DNA of 64,000 nucleotides from Vulgatibacter incomptus_A (GTDB taxonomy: Bacteria > Myxococcota > Myxococcia > Myxococcales > Vulgatibacteraceae). A program made the position numbers and the translations under genes. Under the pieces are notes generated by a model. That model was not told the DNA's origin and made no database searches. It saw only the letters and a program-made list of their open reading frames with translations. Within the stretch, counting starts at the first letter, position 1. Each line of letters starts with the position of its first letter. The stretch spans positions 124,001 to 188,000 of the forward strand of contig JBEBXK010000001.1 of assembly GCA_040391605.1 (NCBI GenBank), given 5' to 3'. Shown here in pieces: positions 1 through 8,677 of this stretch.

Positions 1-3000
1 CGCGTCGACGTGGAGTCGAGCAAGGAGGATCAGCGGCTCGCGTAGCGAGGGATCGGCGGCAAGCGCCGAGTGGAGGTGGGTGAGGGCGCGGCCCCCGTCG
101 CCGGCTGCCGCGAGGTGCTGGGCCACCCGGTAGTGGATCGGCGCCAGCTCCAGCGGATCGCCGCCGAGGCGGAGGCGGGCGCTGAAGGCCTCGATGGCGT
201 CCGAGGGCTTCCTGAGGGCCTCGCCGAGGACGCCGCGGCGCTCCAGGGCTTCCACGTGCTCCGGCGCCTTGGCGATGGCCTCGTCCAGGAGCTTCGCGGC
301 CCGCTCGAGATCCGCGAGGGTGTCCATCTGCAGGCGGGCCGCTGCCACCAGCGACTCCGCTGCCTGGACGGGGTCGCTCTCTCGCGCGGCGCGCGCTTCA
401 TAGAGCCCGGCGACCTCGCCTGCGTCGCCCCGCGCCGTGAGGATCTGCTCGAGCCTCGTTGTCGCCAGGGGGTCCGCGGGGAGCCGCTGCAATGCCTCCC
501 GGTAGTACGCTGCGGCAGCCTCCGTCTCACCCAGGGCCTCGCTGATCTCGCCGATTCGGATCAGGGTGCGGGCGACGTGGGTCGGCGCGCGCTCGGCTGC
601 GGCGTGCAGCAGGAGGAGCTGCCGCAGCTCCGCCAGGTCGCCGGAGTGCTCGACCAGGCGCGCCGCAGCGGCCAGGGTGGGGAGGTGCGAGGGGTCCACC
701 TGCAACCCGTCGCGATAGGCGGAGAGAGCGGCCTCCGGATCGCCGAGGCGGGTCTCGCGCAGCTCGCCCAGGCGGAGCAGCAGCGCGACGTGTAGGGCAG
801 GGTCGGTCGCGGCTTCGGCCCGTCGCTCCAGCAACACGGCGAGGCGGATCGGATCGTCGTCGGCCGTCAGCGTCCGCTCCAGGACCTCTCGGGCGTGCTC
901 ACTCCGGGGGTCTGCGTCCACCGCTTGCTCCAACGGCCTTTGGCTCGATTCGCTGGGGCTCGAACGCTGCCGATCCGCCGCGGCTTGGAGCAGCAACGCG
1001 GCCGACAGGCGGGGATCCAAGACCTCGGAGGCAAGGGTCTCGCGCAGTTCCGCGCGGCGTCCGGGGTCGCGCTGGATCGAGCGGATCCGCTCCATGCTCT
1101 TGAGGAGAAAGAGATCGTTGGGGGCGAGGGCGAGGGCGGCCTCGCAGACTCTTGCGGCGCCGGAGGGATCGCCGATGAGGTCGAGCTGCAGCGCGACGAG
1201 TTGGGAGAGCGCGACCACCCGCTCGCTGGCCTCCCCCATCGAGCCCATCCGCTCCAACACCCCCGCCAGCGCCGGCCAATCGCCAGCCTGGGCATGGATT
1301 CGCTCGAGGGCGCGCAGCGCGAAGAGGTGCGCCGGATCCACCCGGAGCACTTCGGCGTAGGCGTCCTCGGGACGGATCGCGTCCTGGAGGTGGTCCTCGC
1401 AGAGCTCAGCGATCTGGAAGAGCACCGCCGCCTTCTCGCGCGGATCGGTGCGGGTCGAGGCCTCGCCGCGGAGGATCTCCACCAAGTGCTGCCAGGCGCC
1501 CTGGCTGCGGTGGATCCGTGCCAGGCTCGCCATGGCGGGGAAGTGGGAGGGCGAGAGCGTCAGCACCTCGCGATAGGCGTCGATGGCCTTCTCCTCCATC
1601 ATCAGCTTGTGCTCGTAGAGCTCGGCGATCTGGTAGACGAGGGTCGCCGCCGCCGTGGGGGACGACGCGATCTCCGCCTCGCGCCGATGCATGCGCAGGA
1701 GCTCCTTCCACATCCCTCGCTGGGCATAGAGCCTCCCCAACGCCCGCAGGGCCGGGAGATAGGCAGGCGCCAGCGAGAGGACCTTGCGGTAGGCCTCGAT
1801 GGCGCGGGCCTTGTCCTCGAGCTGCTCCTCGAGGATCTCCGCGTTGCGATGGAGCAGGCTCACCACTTGACGTTGGTCGCCAGTGTGGGCCGCCTCCGTC
1901 TCATGGGCCCCGAGAAGCGCCTCCCAATCCTTGGCTTGCTCCGCCAGCCGCGCCATCGCGCGGATGGTCGGCAGGTGCCCGGGCGCCACCTCCAGGATCT
2001 TGCGCAGGCTCTCCAGCGCCGCCATCGGATCCTCGAGCTTGGACTCCTGGATCTCTGCGACCCGGGTGAGCCCCGCGATGATCTGATCGCGATCCAGGAG
2101 GCCGGCGACCTCCTGCTCGATCATCGCGACCAACTCAGCGTAGCGGCCGGCTTCACCGTACAATCGCGTGAGGGCTTTCTGAGCCGGCAGGTAGCCTGGC
2201 TGCACGAGGAAGATCGCGCCGTAGCGATCGATGGCCTCCTCCACCTTGCCCAGCCGCTCCTCGAGGACCGCCGCCGCCTTGAAGCCGTGGGCCGCCTTCT
2301 GCTTGGGATCCTGCGCGACCAGGGCCTCGGTCTCGATGGTCTGGAGCAGCCCCTCCCAATCACCCTGCTGATATTGCAGCTTGCCCAGCGCCGAGAGGGC
2401 GATGCGGTTTCCCGGCGCGAGGCGCAGCACGGCGCGGTATTGCTCGATGGCGCGAGCGGGCTGGTCCATCTTCGAGTCGAGGAGCGCGGCGAGCTCGAGG
2501 AGGATCGTGATCTTCTCGCCTTCGTCCGCCGCCGCACCGGCCCTTGCCGCCAGGACCTCCGCGAGGGGATCCCAGGCCTCCCGCAGCTCGTAGATGCGGG
2601 AGAGCTCCGTGGCGATCAGGGGATCGCGGGGCGCCAGCCGCAGGGCCGCCAGCAATGAGTCGACGGCATCGTCCTCGCGATCCATCCGGAGCTGGAGCCT
2701 GGCGATCTCATGGCAGGTCGAAGCGGCGGCTGCCGGCGAGCCATCCATCGCGCGCTCCAGCTCGGCCTGGAGGATCCGGATCAGCTCGTCGTGCTCGCCG
2801 GCGCCGCGGAGGTGCCGGCGAAGCTGCGCGCTCACCGTCGGATCGCTAGGATCTCGGGTGAAGGCCCGGCGGCTGAGCTCGAGGGCGCGGTGCCGCTGAT
2901 CGGGGAAGCCCTCCAGGAGCCGCGCCGCCGCCGCGAAGGCGTAGGCCGAGGCGCGGGGATCCTCCAGGACCTCCGCTGAGCGGATCAGGATCGCGACGAG

Positions 3001-3834
3001 GGCACGGCGATCCTCCGACGAGACCAGGATCCCCTCCAGGTAGGCGAGGATCTCCAGGTTTGTGGGATCCAACTCGATGGCACGCTCGAAGGAAGCGCGG
3101 GCCTCCGGCGTTCGGGAGAGCCGCTCGTTCAGGACCTCGCCGCGAGCGAAGAGCAGGCGGGCCTTGGTGGGGGCGTCCTCCACCGCTTCGATCTCGGCGT
3201 CGAGTAGCTGCGCCACCATCGGCCAGTTGCCCACCTCGGCGAAGAGCCGGCGGGAGGCCTGGAGGTTGGGGAGGTAGCCTCTATCCGCCTGGAAGGCCGC
3301 CTGGTATGCGATCGCCGCGTTGCGCGGGCTCTGTAGATGCTGCTCCCAGAGGCGACCGATCTCATAGAGGAGGGGAGCGCTGCCGGTCTCGCCTGCGCGG
3401 GCGCGGACCTCGCGCTCCAGGAAGGCGATCTGATCGGCGGTCGAGAGAGGAAGAGCGGCCGGCTCGCTGACGGTGCTTGGGAGGGGATCTCGCGTGACAT
3501 CCCAGGAAGAGATCGGTGCCGGCTGGGGGAGTTCGATCTCCAGGGTGGGCTCGGGGCCCGGCAGCGACTGGGAGAGATCGACCTCCACCGTGGGCTCGGC
3601 GCTCGGCGAAAGGTGGGCAAGATCGAACTCCACCGTCGACTCCGCGCCAGGCGGCCGCTGGGTGAGATCGACCTCCACCGTGGGCTCGGCGCTCGGCGGA
3701 AAGTGGGCAAGATCGAACGCTACCGTCGACTCCGCGCCAGGCGGCCGCTGGGTGAGATCGACCTCCACCGTGGGCTCAGCGCTCGGCACGAGGGTGGCGT
3801 CATCCCGCGTGTCGGCGAGGCGATCGTCGTTCAT
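1..3834 (-). CDS. Giant tetratricopeptide-repeat protein (5' part; continues past window edge)
   Basis: The reading frame from the ATG at 3834 stays open for 1278 codons to base 1, so the C-terminus lies outside the window. Residues 1-110 are a low-complexity acidic region of repeated 30-residue units containing EPTVEVDL and ESTVEFDL. After that come degenerate TPR helices, for example AAYYREAL, AIEQYRAVLRLAP and AIDAYREVLTLSP, each in blocks with a W..L....E pattern. No signal peptide or membrane segment is seen, so a cytoplasmic scaffold is likely. TPR arrays bind other proteins; the partner cannot be read here. A weak promoter (TTGCAC-N16-TAGGGA, minus strand) lies at 3955-3928. Large TPR proteins of this kind are common in myxobacteria. 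The family call is secure, the role unknown. Confidence 0.85.
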   Translation of the reverse strand, partial: MNDDRLADTRDDATLVPSAEPTVEVDLTQRPPGAESTVAFDLAHFPPSAEPTVEVDLTQRPPGAESTVEFDLAHLSPSAEPTVEVDLSQSLPGPEPTLEIELPQPAPISSWDVTRDPLPSTVSEPAALPLSTADQIAFLEREVRARAGETGSAPLLYEIGRLWEQHLQSPRNAAIAYQAAFQADRGYLPNLQASRRLFAEVGNWPMVAQLLDAEIEAVEDAPTKARLLFARGEVLNERLSRTPEARASFERAIELDPTNLEILAYLEGILVSSEDRRALVAILIRSAEVLEDPRASAYAFAAAARLLEGFPDQRHRALELSRRAFTRDPSDPTVSAQLRRHLRGAGEHDELIRILQAELERAMDGSPAAAASTCHEIARLQLRMDREDDAVDSLLAALRLAPRDPLIATELSRIYELREAWDPLAEVLAARAGAAADEGEKITILLELAALLDSKMDQPARAIEQYRAVLRLAPGNRIALSALGKLQYQQGDWEGLLQTIETEALVAQDPKQKAAHGFKAAAVLEERLGKVEEAIDRYGAIFLVQPGYLPAQKALTRLYGEAGRYAELVAMIEQEVAGLLDRDQIIAGLTRVAEIQESKLEDPMAALESLRKILEVAPGHLPTIRAMARLAEQAKDWEALLGAHETEAAHTGDQRQVVSLLHRNAEILEEQLEDKARAIEAYRKVLSLAPAYLPALRALGRLYAQRGMWKELLRMHRREAEIASSPTAAATLVYQIAELYEHKLMMEEKAIDAYREVLTLSPSHFPAMASLARIHRSQGAWQHLVEILRGEASTRTDPREKAAVLFQIAELCEDHLQDAIRPEDAYAEVLRVDPAHLFALRALERIHAQAGDWPALAGVLERMGSMGEASERVVALSQLVALQLDLIGDPSGAARVCEAALALAPNDLFLLKSMERIRSIQRDPGRRAELRETLASEVLDPRLSAALLLQAAADRQRSSPSESSQRPLEQAVDADPRSEHAREVLERTLTADDDPIRLAVLLERRAEAATDPALHVALLLRLGELRETRLGDPEAALSAYRDGLQVDPSHLPTLAAAARLVEHSGDLAELRQLLLLHAAAERAPTHVARTLIRIGEISEALGETEAAAAYYREALQRLPADPLATTRLEQILTARGDAGEVAGLYEARAARESDPVQAAESLVAAARLQMDTLADLERAAKLLDEAIAKAPEHVEALERRGVLGEALRKPSDAIEAFSARLRLGGDPLELAPIHYRVAQHLAAAGDGGRALTHLHSALAADPSLREPLILLARLHVDA
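3574..3790 (-). repeat. In-frame 90-bp tandem repeat in the TPR gene
   Basis: A segment beginning GAGATCGACCTCCACCG occurs at 3574, 3664 and 3754, an exact 90-bp period (about 2.4 copies). It encodes the repeated 30-residue acidic units at the N-terminus of the TPR protein. Copies differ by a few bases. A short 9-bp tandem (GCCTGCGAG) sits just upstream at about 3862-3884. Confidence 0.9.
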
Positions 3835-4061
3835 CGGTCAACCCCTTCGTGTCCGCTGGAGGCCTGCGAGGCCTGCGAGGCCGGCAGGAGGCCATGGCTA
3901 CACGTGGCGTGATGGACTTTGCGTTGATCCCTACCACGGCCCCGGCGGGGTGCAAAAAGACTGGAGGGCCATAGGGCTGCGAGTGGGGCAGGCGAGCCGA
4001 GGGTTGCGCCGGGGCGCCGGGCGCTTCATTCTCTGACGACGAATCGGGCGCGGAGGGAGTG

Positions 4062-5006
4062 ATGGTCAGGGCGCTGGCTGGGGCGCGAGACGCCGGGAGC
4101 GTGGCTGAGGCGATCTTCCGGGTGGAGGACGAGCTCCTTGCGGCGGAATGCGAGCAGCCAGGGGTCTCCTTCGCGCGGGTGCTGCGCGATCCGAAGCTGC
4201 CGCTGATCTACGACGTCAACGGCCTGCGGGACGTACGAGGCAGACCCGACTTCGACGAGCTGCTGGGGGCCCTCGAGAAGGCCTGTGGCAGAGGGGCGAA
4301 CCGGCACCTGCGCCTGGTGGCCCGGGAGCCCTCCACCGTCGCCCACCTGGACTCGCTGCTCTTGCCGCGGGGCTTTGGGCGCCAGGCCTGCATCGCCATG
4401 GCGCTCGGCGGCCGCGCGCCCTCTCTTCCCATCCCGAAGGGCCTCGAGATCTTCCTCGTCGATCCCGACGACGCGAGGATGATCGCCGCCATCGCCTACA
4501 GCCAGGACCAGGTACGGAGAGAGGAGCTCTGGTATAGCCCGGAGGTCTCGCGGCAGATGGACGTCCTCGCCATGAGGCAGGTGCAGGCCGGTGCGGAGTT
4601 CCTGGCTGCTGCCACCTCCAGGGGAGAGGTCGTCGGTTCGCTCTTGCTGAGAGTTTGTGACGGGATCGACATACCCTCGGAGCCGGAGGCGAGCGGACGT
4701 CAGAGGCGACCTTCACGCAGAGCGCTAGTGAACGACATGCTTCCGACTCGCCCGGGGGCGCGTTCTCCACTGGCTCGGAGCAGCAGGGGAGGCGTCGGCT
4801 TCATCGCCGACGTGGGGACGACCCCGGCCTACCGACGCCGGGGCGTCGCCTCGGCCCTGGTCGCCGCCGCTGCCGGCCTGGCAGAGAAACGCGGCTGCGA
4901 GATCGTCGGCCTCACCGCGAGGCGCGACGGGAGCCCGAGGCGGATCTACGCCAACCTCGGCTTCGAGAACGTCGGCGAGAGCGTCGACTGGCTCCGCATC
5001 AGCTGA
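4062..5006 (+). CDS. GNAT-family N-acetyltransferase
   Basis: The 314-residue protein ends in a typical GNAT fold: a beta strand (GVGFIADVGTTPAYR), then the acetyl-CoA pyrophosphate loop RRRGVASAL, a helix, and the terminal YANLGFENVG segment. It probably transfers an acetyl group from acetyl-CoA; the substrate is unknown. The N-terminal 190 residues look like a second, degenerate GNAT-like half. The ATG at 4062 is preferred over GTG 4059 because GGAGG lies 5 bases upstream of it. Residues about 196-241 form an Arg/Ser/Pro-rich insertion just before the motif; its DNA resembles the dispersed repeat of this genome. The gene converges on hutH with only 4 bp between stop codons. Confidence 0.8.
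   Translation: MVRALAGARDAGSVAEAIFRVEDELLAAECEQPGVSFARVLRDPKLPLIYDVNGLRDVRGRPDFDELLGALEKACGRGANRHLRLVAREPSTVAHLDSLLLPRGFGRQACIAMALGGRAPSLPIPKGLEIFLVDPDDARMIAAIAYSQDQVRREELWYSPEVSRQMDVLAMRQVQAGAEFLAAATSRGEVVGSLLLRVCDGIDIPSEPEASGRQRRPSRRALVNDMLPTRPGARSPLARSSRGGVGFIADVGTTPAYRRRGVASALVAAAAGLAEKRGCEIVGLTARRDGSPRRIYANLGFENVGESVDWLRIS
4655..4775 (-). repeat. Degenerate copy of the dispersed palindromic repeat inside the GNAT gene
   Basis: The segment contains GAGCCGGAGGCGAGCGGACG (the conserved tail read in reverse), followed by a TTCACG...GCGCTAGTGAA stretch similar to the stem of intergenic copies. It keeps the reading frame open and encodes the Arg/Ser-rich insertion. The match is partial, so this is a candidate, not a certain copy. 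Confidence 0.45.
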
Positions 5007-5010
5007 TCGA

Positions 5011-6543
5011 TCACCCTCGGGGCGCGGCGGCCTCGACGGCGGCCAGGATCCGTCCATCGTCGATCATTCGATTGACCGCCTCGATGTCCAGGTGCAGCTC
5101 TCGATCGTTGTCCATATGCGGGATCTCGGAGCGGATCATGGCGTGGGCGGCGGCGACTCCCACCCCCGCGCGCAGGCCCCTGCGCATGTCCAGGGCCTGG
5201 GCCGCGGCGAGGAGCTCGATGGCGAGGACCGAGCGGACGTTCTCCACCACCTGCCGCGCCTTGAGGGCGGCGCCCATCCCCATTGAGACGTGGTCCTCGC
5301 GCCCTGCCGACGAGGGGATCGAGTCCACGCAGGCGGGGTGGCAGAGGATCCGGCTCTCCGCCACCAGGGCGGCGGCGGTCACCTGGGCGATCATGAAGCC
5401 CGAGTTCAGGCCGGAGTTCTCGGTGAGGAAAGCGGGCAGGCCGGAGAGCGAGGGGTTCACGAGCTGCTCCACCCGCCGCTCCGAGATCGCCGCGAGCTGG
5501 GTCACGGCGATGGCCAGCATATCGCAGGCCTGGGACACCGGCTGCCCGTGGAAGTTGCCGCCCGAGACGATCAGCTCCTCCTCGGCGAAGACCAGCGGGT
5601 TGTCGGTGCCGCTGTTGATCTCGATGGCGAGGGTCTCCCTGGCGAAGCGCACCCCATCCCTGGCGGCGCCGTGGACCTGTGGCATGCACCGCAGCGAGTA
5701 GGGATCCTGCACCTTGGCGCAGTCGGCGTGGGCGACGACGATCTCGCTGTCTGCGAGGAGGCGTCGGAGGTTGGCGGCGCAGGCCACCTGTCCGAGCTGG
5801 GGGCGGGCCGCGTGGATCTGCGGGAGGAAGGGCTTATGAGAGCCCATCATCGCCTCCACCGTCATCGCGCCGGCGATGTCGGCGATCTCCAGGAGCCGGG
5901 CCGCGCGCTCCACCGCGCCGCCGCCTACGGCGCAGATGGCCTGGGTCCCGTTGATCAGCGCCAGCCCCTCCTTCGCCTCCAGGATCACCGGCTCGAGGCC
6001 CGCCTCGGTGAGCGCCGTCGACGAGCGCATCCGCCTGCCCTCGAAGATCGCGTCTCCCTCTCCAATCAAGGTCAGGGCGAGGTGCGCCAGCGGCGCGAGA
6101 TCGCCGGACGCACCCACCGATCCCCTGGAGGGGATCACCGGGAGCACGTCGCGGTTGATCATCTCGATCAGGGTGTGGACCGTCTCCGGGCGGATCCCCG
6201 AGTGCCCCTTCGCCAGCACGTTCGCCCGCAGGGTCATCAGCGACCGGGTCTCCGATGGCGGCAGCGGCTCGCCCACGCCGGCGGCGTGGCTCAGGATCAG
6301 GTTCCGCTGCAGCTGCTTGAGATCCCCCTTTGCGATCCGGACCTCGGCCAAGGTGCCGAAGCCCGTGTTGATCCCGTAGGCGGCCTTGTCGCCCGCCGCG
6401 ATCCGGTCCACCAATGCTCGAGCCTGGCGCAGCTTTTCGAGGGAGGAGGGGGCCAACTCCACGCGGGCGTCGCGGCGCGCGATCTGCTCGAGCTGGCCGA
6501 GCTCGAGGGTGTCGCCGTCGAGGTGGATCGTCGTCTGGTTCAT
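5011..6543 (-). CDS. hutH: Histidine ammonia-lyase
   Basis: The enzyme removes ammonia from L-histidine to give urocanate, the first step of histidine degradation. The 510-residue length is normal for the family. The ASG triad (residues 145-147, in GSVGASGDLAPLAH) forms the MIO cofactor; other family blocks such as YGINTGFG, QDPYSLRC and NFHGQPVS are intact. The ATG at 6543 gives the normal N-terminus; the frame is open further upstream but that part is not conserved in character. No other hut genes are in the window, so the pathway must be completed elsewhere. It is transcribed divergently from serB. Confidence 0.97.
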   Translation of the reverse strand: MNQTTIHLDGDTLELGQLEQIARRDARVELAPSSLEKLRQARALVDRIAAGDKAAYGINTGFGTLAEVRIAKGDLKQLQRNLILSHAAGVGEPLPPSETRSLMTLRANVLAKGHSGIRPETVHTLIEMINRDVLPVIPSRGSVGASGDLAPLAHLALTLIGEGDAIFEGRRMRSSTALTEAGLEPVILEAKEGLALINGTQAICAVGGGAVERAARLLEIADIAGAMTVEAMMGSHKPFLPQIHAARPQLGQVACAANLRRLLADSEIVVAHADCAKVQDPYSLRCMPQVHGAARDGVRFARETLAIEINSGTDNPLVFAEEELIVSGGNFHGQPVSQACDMLAIAVTQLAAISERRVEQLVNPSLSGLPAFLTENSGLNSGFMIAQVTAAALVAESRILCHPACVDSIPSSAGREDHVSMGMGAALKARQVVENVRSVLAIELLAAAQALDMRRGLRAGVGVAAAHAMIRSEIPHMDNDRELHLDIEAVNRMIDDGRILAAVEAAAPRG

Positions 6544-6838
6544 TTCATTCGTCCATCTATCGAAGAGGATGATCGAGGCCACTGCCTGGGAGCTTATGGA
6601 GACATGGTCCTGCAGGAGCCGGGGCGAGCCTTCATGGCGGGGCGCGGATCCACTTGGACGACCCGCTGCCGTCGGGGGCCGCATCCTAGTCGCAGCGTTC
6701 AGAACCCGCCACCTCCACGTGGTGCAGGCGTCGCAGCCTGAGGCCTGGCGACTCGCATCTTGTCTGCCCCCTCGATCCCGCGTCGCGTGGTGGTAAGAAC
6801 TCCGATCGACCGCAGCAGTCGTCCGGAGCCTCGAGTCC
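6544..6838. other. Divergent intergenic region hutH/serB
   Basis: This 295-bp gap separates two divergent genes and must hold both promoters. I could not pick a convincing -35/-10 pair for either, and saw no repeat or RNA structure. Confidence 0.5.
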
Positions 6839-7765
6839 ATGTCCCTTCCCGCTTCGACCCACTCCCCACCGGACGTCGGCCGCTTCGTCGTGACCACGGT
6901 GCGTCCGGCCGATCTCGGCTCGTCCCCGATCGATCTCTCGAGCCTCGTCGGCGCCCACGCGGGCCGGATCGCCAGTCGGGAGGATCTCCAATTGGAGTCG
7001 ATGGACGCAGTCGAGCATCGGATCGTCCTCGAGCCGGGCGCCGAGCCCGCCGCGCTCAAGGCGGCCCTCTTCCAGGAGGCGGCGCGGGGCTCGTTCGATG
7101 TCGCCTTCCAGCGAGAGGCCGTTCATCGCAGACCCAAGCGCCTGGCCGTCTTCGACATGGACTCGACCTTGATCCGCATCGAGGTCATCGACGAGCTCGC
7201 CCGGGCCCATGGGGTCGTCGACGCCGTCTCCGCCATCACCGAGCGGGCCATGCGGGGCGAGCTCGACTTCGCCGAGTCCCTCCGCGCCCGGGTCGCCCTC
7301 CTCGCGGGCTTGCCTGCATCGACCCTCGAGGGCGTCGCCGCCAGCCTCCCCCTCTCCCAAGGCGTCGAGGAGCTGATTCGCTCGTTGAAGGCAGCGGGCG
7401 CCAAGGTCGCCGTCGCGAGCGGCGGCTTCGACGTCGCCGCCGCCGCCCTCGAGAGGCGGCTCGGCCTCGACCACGCCTACTCGAATTCACTCGAGGTAAA
7501 GGAGGGGGTCCTCACCGGCAAGGTCGAGGGGCCCATCGTCGATGGTCCACGCAAGGCGGCCGTCCTCGCATCCCTCGCCAGGGAGCAAGGCCTCGATCCC
7601 GCAGAAGTGCTGGCGATCGGCGACGGCGCCAACGATCTCCTCATGCTCCAGGAGGCGGGCCTCGGCGTCGCCTTCCGCGCGAAGGCCATGCTCCGGGCCG
7701 GCGCCGACGCCACCATCTCCATCTGTGGCCTGGATGCCGTCCTCGCCTTCCTCGGCGGCCGCTGA
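6839..7765 (+). CDS. serB: Phosphoserine phosphatase
   Basis: SerB hydrolyses O-phospho-L-serine to serine, the last step of serine synthesis. The catalytic HAD motif FDMDSTLI (nucleophile Asp106, acid/base Asp108) is followed by the substrate helix, the ASGGFD motif (second HAD Ser) and GDGANDLLML (metal-binding Asp residues). The N-terminal 100 residues correspond to the ACT-like regulatory part found in longer SerB proteins, though this is inferred from position. The ATG at 6839 has no strong ribosome site. The 308-residue length fits the family. Confidence 0.95.
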   Translation: MSLPASTHSPPDVGRFVVTTVRPADLGSSPIDLSSLVGAHAGRIASREDLQLESMDAVEHRIVLEPGAEPAALKAALFQEAARGSFDVAFQREAVHRRPKRLAVFDMDSTLIRIEVIDELARAHGVVDAVSAITERAMRGELDFAESLRARVALLAGLPASTLEGVAASLPLSQGVEELIRSLKAAGAKVAVASGGFDVAAAALERRLGLDHAYSNSLEVKEGVLTGKVEGPIVDGPRKAAVLASLAREQGLDPAEVLAIGDGANDLLMLQEAGLGVAFRAKAMLRAGADATISICGLDAVLAFLGGR

Positions 7766-7902
7766 CTGTGGAGGCACTTTCACGGGAGCAGGTCCATCGG
7801 TCGACGATCCGATGCGGCGGGCGCCTGCGATCCCCTTAGATCTCCCCCGTCTTTGTAGCGATCGCCACGGACGCTCGAAAGCGGGGCGAAGAGCGGGGCG
7901 AA

Positions 7903-8394
7903 ATGAGGCTGCGAGGCTGCGTCGCCACCATCTGGGCCCTCCTGGCGATCCTGGGCATCGGCCTCTGGCCCGAGCCTCGGCTTGCTCCAGTCGTCGACGC
8001 CTGTGAGGAGCGGACTCGGCTGGAGCTCGCGGGGAGAGAGGCGATCCGAGGTGGAGCGCCCGTCCTTCGCTGCCCCGGCCATGCCGAGGCTGGCTGCGAC
8101 GGCTGCCGGCTCCTCGCGCCGGTGGGAGCGGCCGCGCTGCTGTTGGGATTGCCCATCGATCTGAACCTAGCGGGAGAGGCCGAGCTTTCGGCGCTCCCGG
8201 GGATCGGCCCCGGCCTCGCCAGCCGCATCGTCTCGGATCGGGAGGAGAGAGGCCCGTATCCGAGGCTCGAGGCCCTGTCCCGGGTGAAGGGCTTGGGGCC
8301 GGCTCGGGTCGGGGCGCTGCGAGGTTGGGCGGAAGCCAGGCCCCTGGGAGTGGAGGGGCGGCCCCTGGTAGACGAGGGAGGCGATCGTTTCTGA
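7903..8394 (+). CDS. ComEA-like helix-hairpin-helix DNA-binding protein
   Basis: A 163-residue protein with an N-terminal hydrophobic anchor (residues 8-22) and a C-terminal double helix-hairpin-helix: DLNLAGEAELSALPGIGPGLA followed by LSRVKGLGPARVGAL. In ComEA, this domain binds double-stranded DNA at the cell surface during natural transformation; whether this protein does so is inference. Five cysteines lie between the anchor and the HhH domain, suggesting disulphides outside the cytoplasm. It stands alone, without comEC or comF nearby. Confidence 0.75.
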   Translation: MRLRGCVATIWALLAILGIGLWPEPRLAPVVDACEERTRLELAGREAIRGGAPVLRCPGHAEAGCDGCRLLAPVGAAALLLGLPIDLNLAGEAELSALPGIGPGLASRIVSDREERGPYPRLEALSRVKGLGPARVGALRGWAEARPLGVEGRPLVDEGGDRF

Positions 8395-8677
8395 GATCGT
8401 ATCGATTCATCCAGGGATGGTCGGGATGCCCCCCGCGGCATGACGCAGGGAGGATGGCAGTCCATGCCAACTCGGATGGGGGCGCGCCCTTCTTGGGCAG
8501 GGCGGACCGGCGATTCGAGATGCATCTTGGCGGTGGAAAGAAGTCCGGTGCGCGGGATTCGGGGTCGTAGAGCCCTTCCGTCGCCCGAGGTTGCAGCCAG
8601 GGGGCGGCTCGGCAGGGGATCGAGCGAGACCATCGCAGCAGGGCTGAGCGAGAGGGCATCGCCCTCATCGGCCGGCC
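8395..8677. other. Intergenic region without recognised gene
   Basis: 283 bp between the HhH protein and the glycosyltransferase. Short open frames here do not look coding. No clear promoter, terminator or repeat was seen. Confidence 0.4.

Noticed and set aside
895..2658. A 587-codon plus-strand open frame
   Set aside because: It is antisense to the TPR gene; high GC keeps the opposite frame open, and the peptide has no domain-like pattern.
4062..4780. Frameshift or pseudogene in the GNAT gene because of its unusual middle part
   Set aside because: The frame stays open through the insertion and the downstream acetyl-CoA motif is intact.
6544..7059. N-terminal extension of hutH by 172 codons
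   Set aside because: The sequence upstream of ATG 6543 lacks family similarity and would overlap the serB start region; 510 residues is the normal length.
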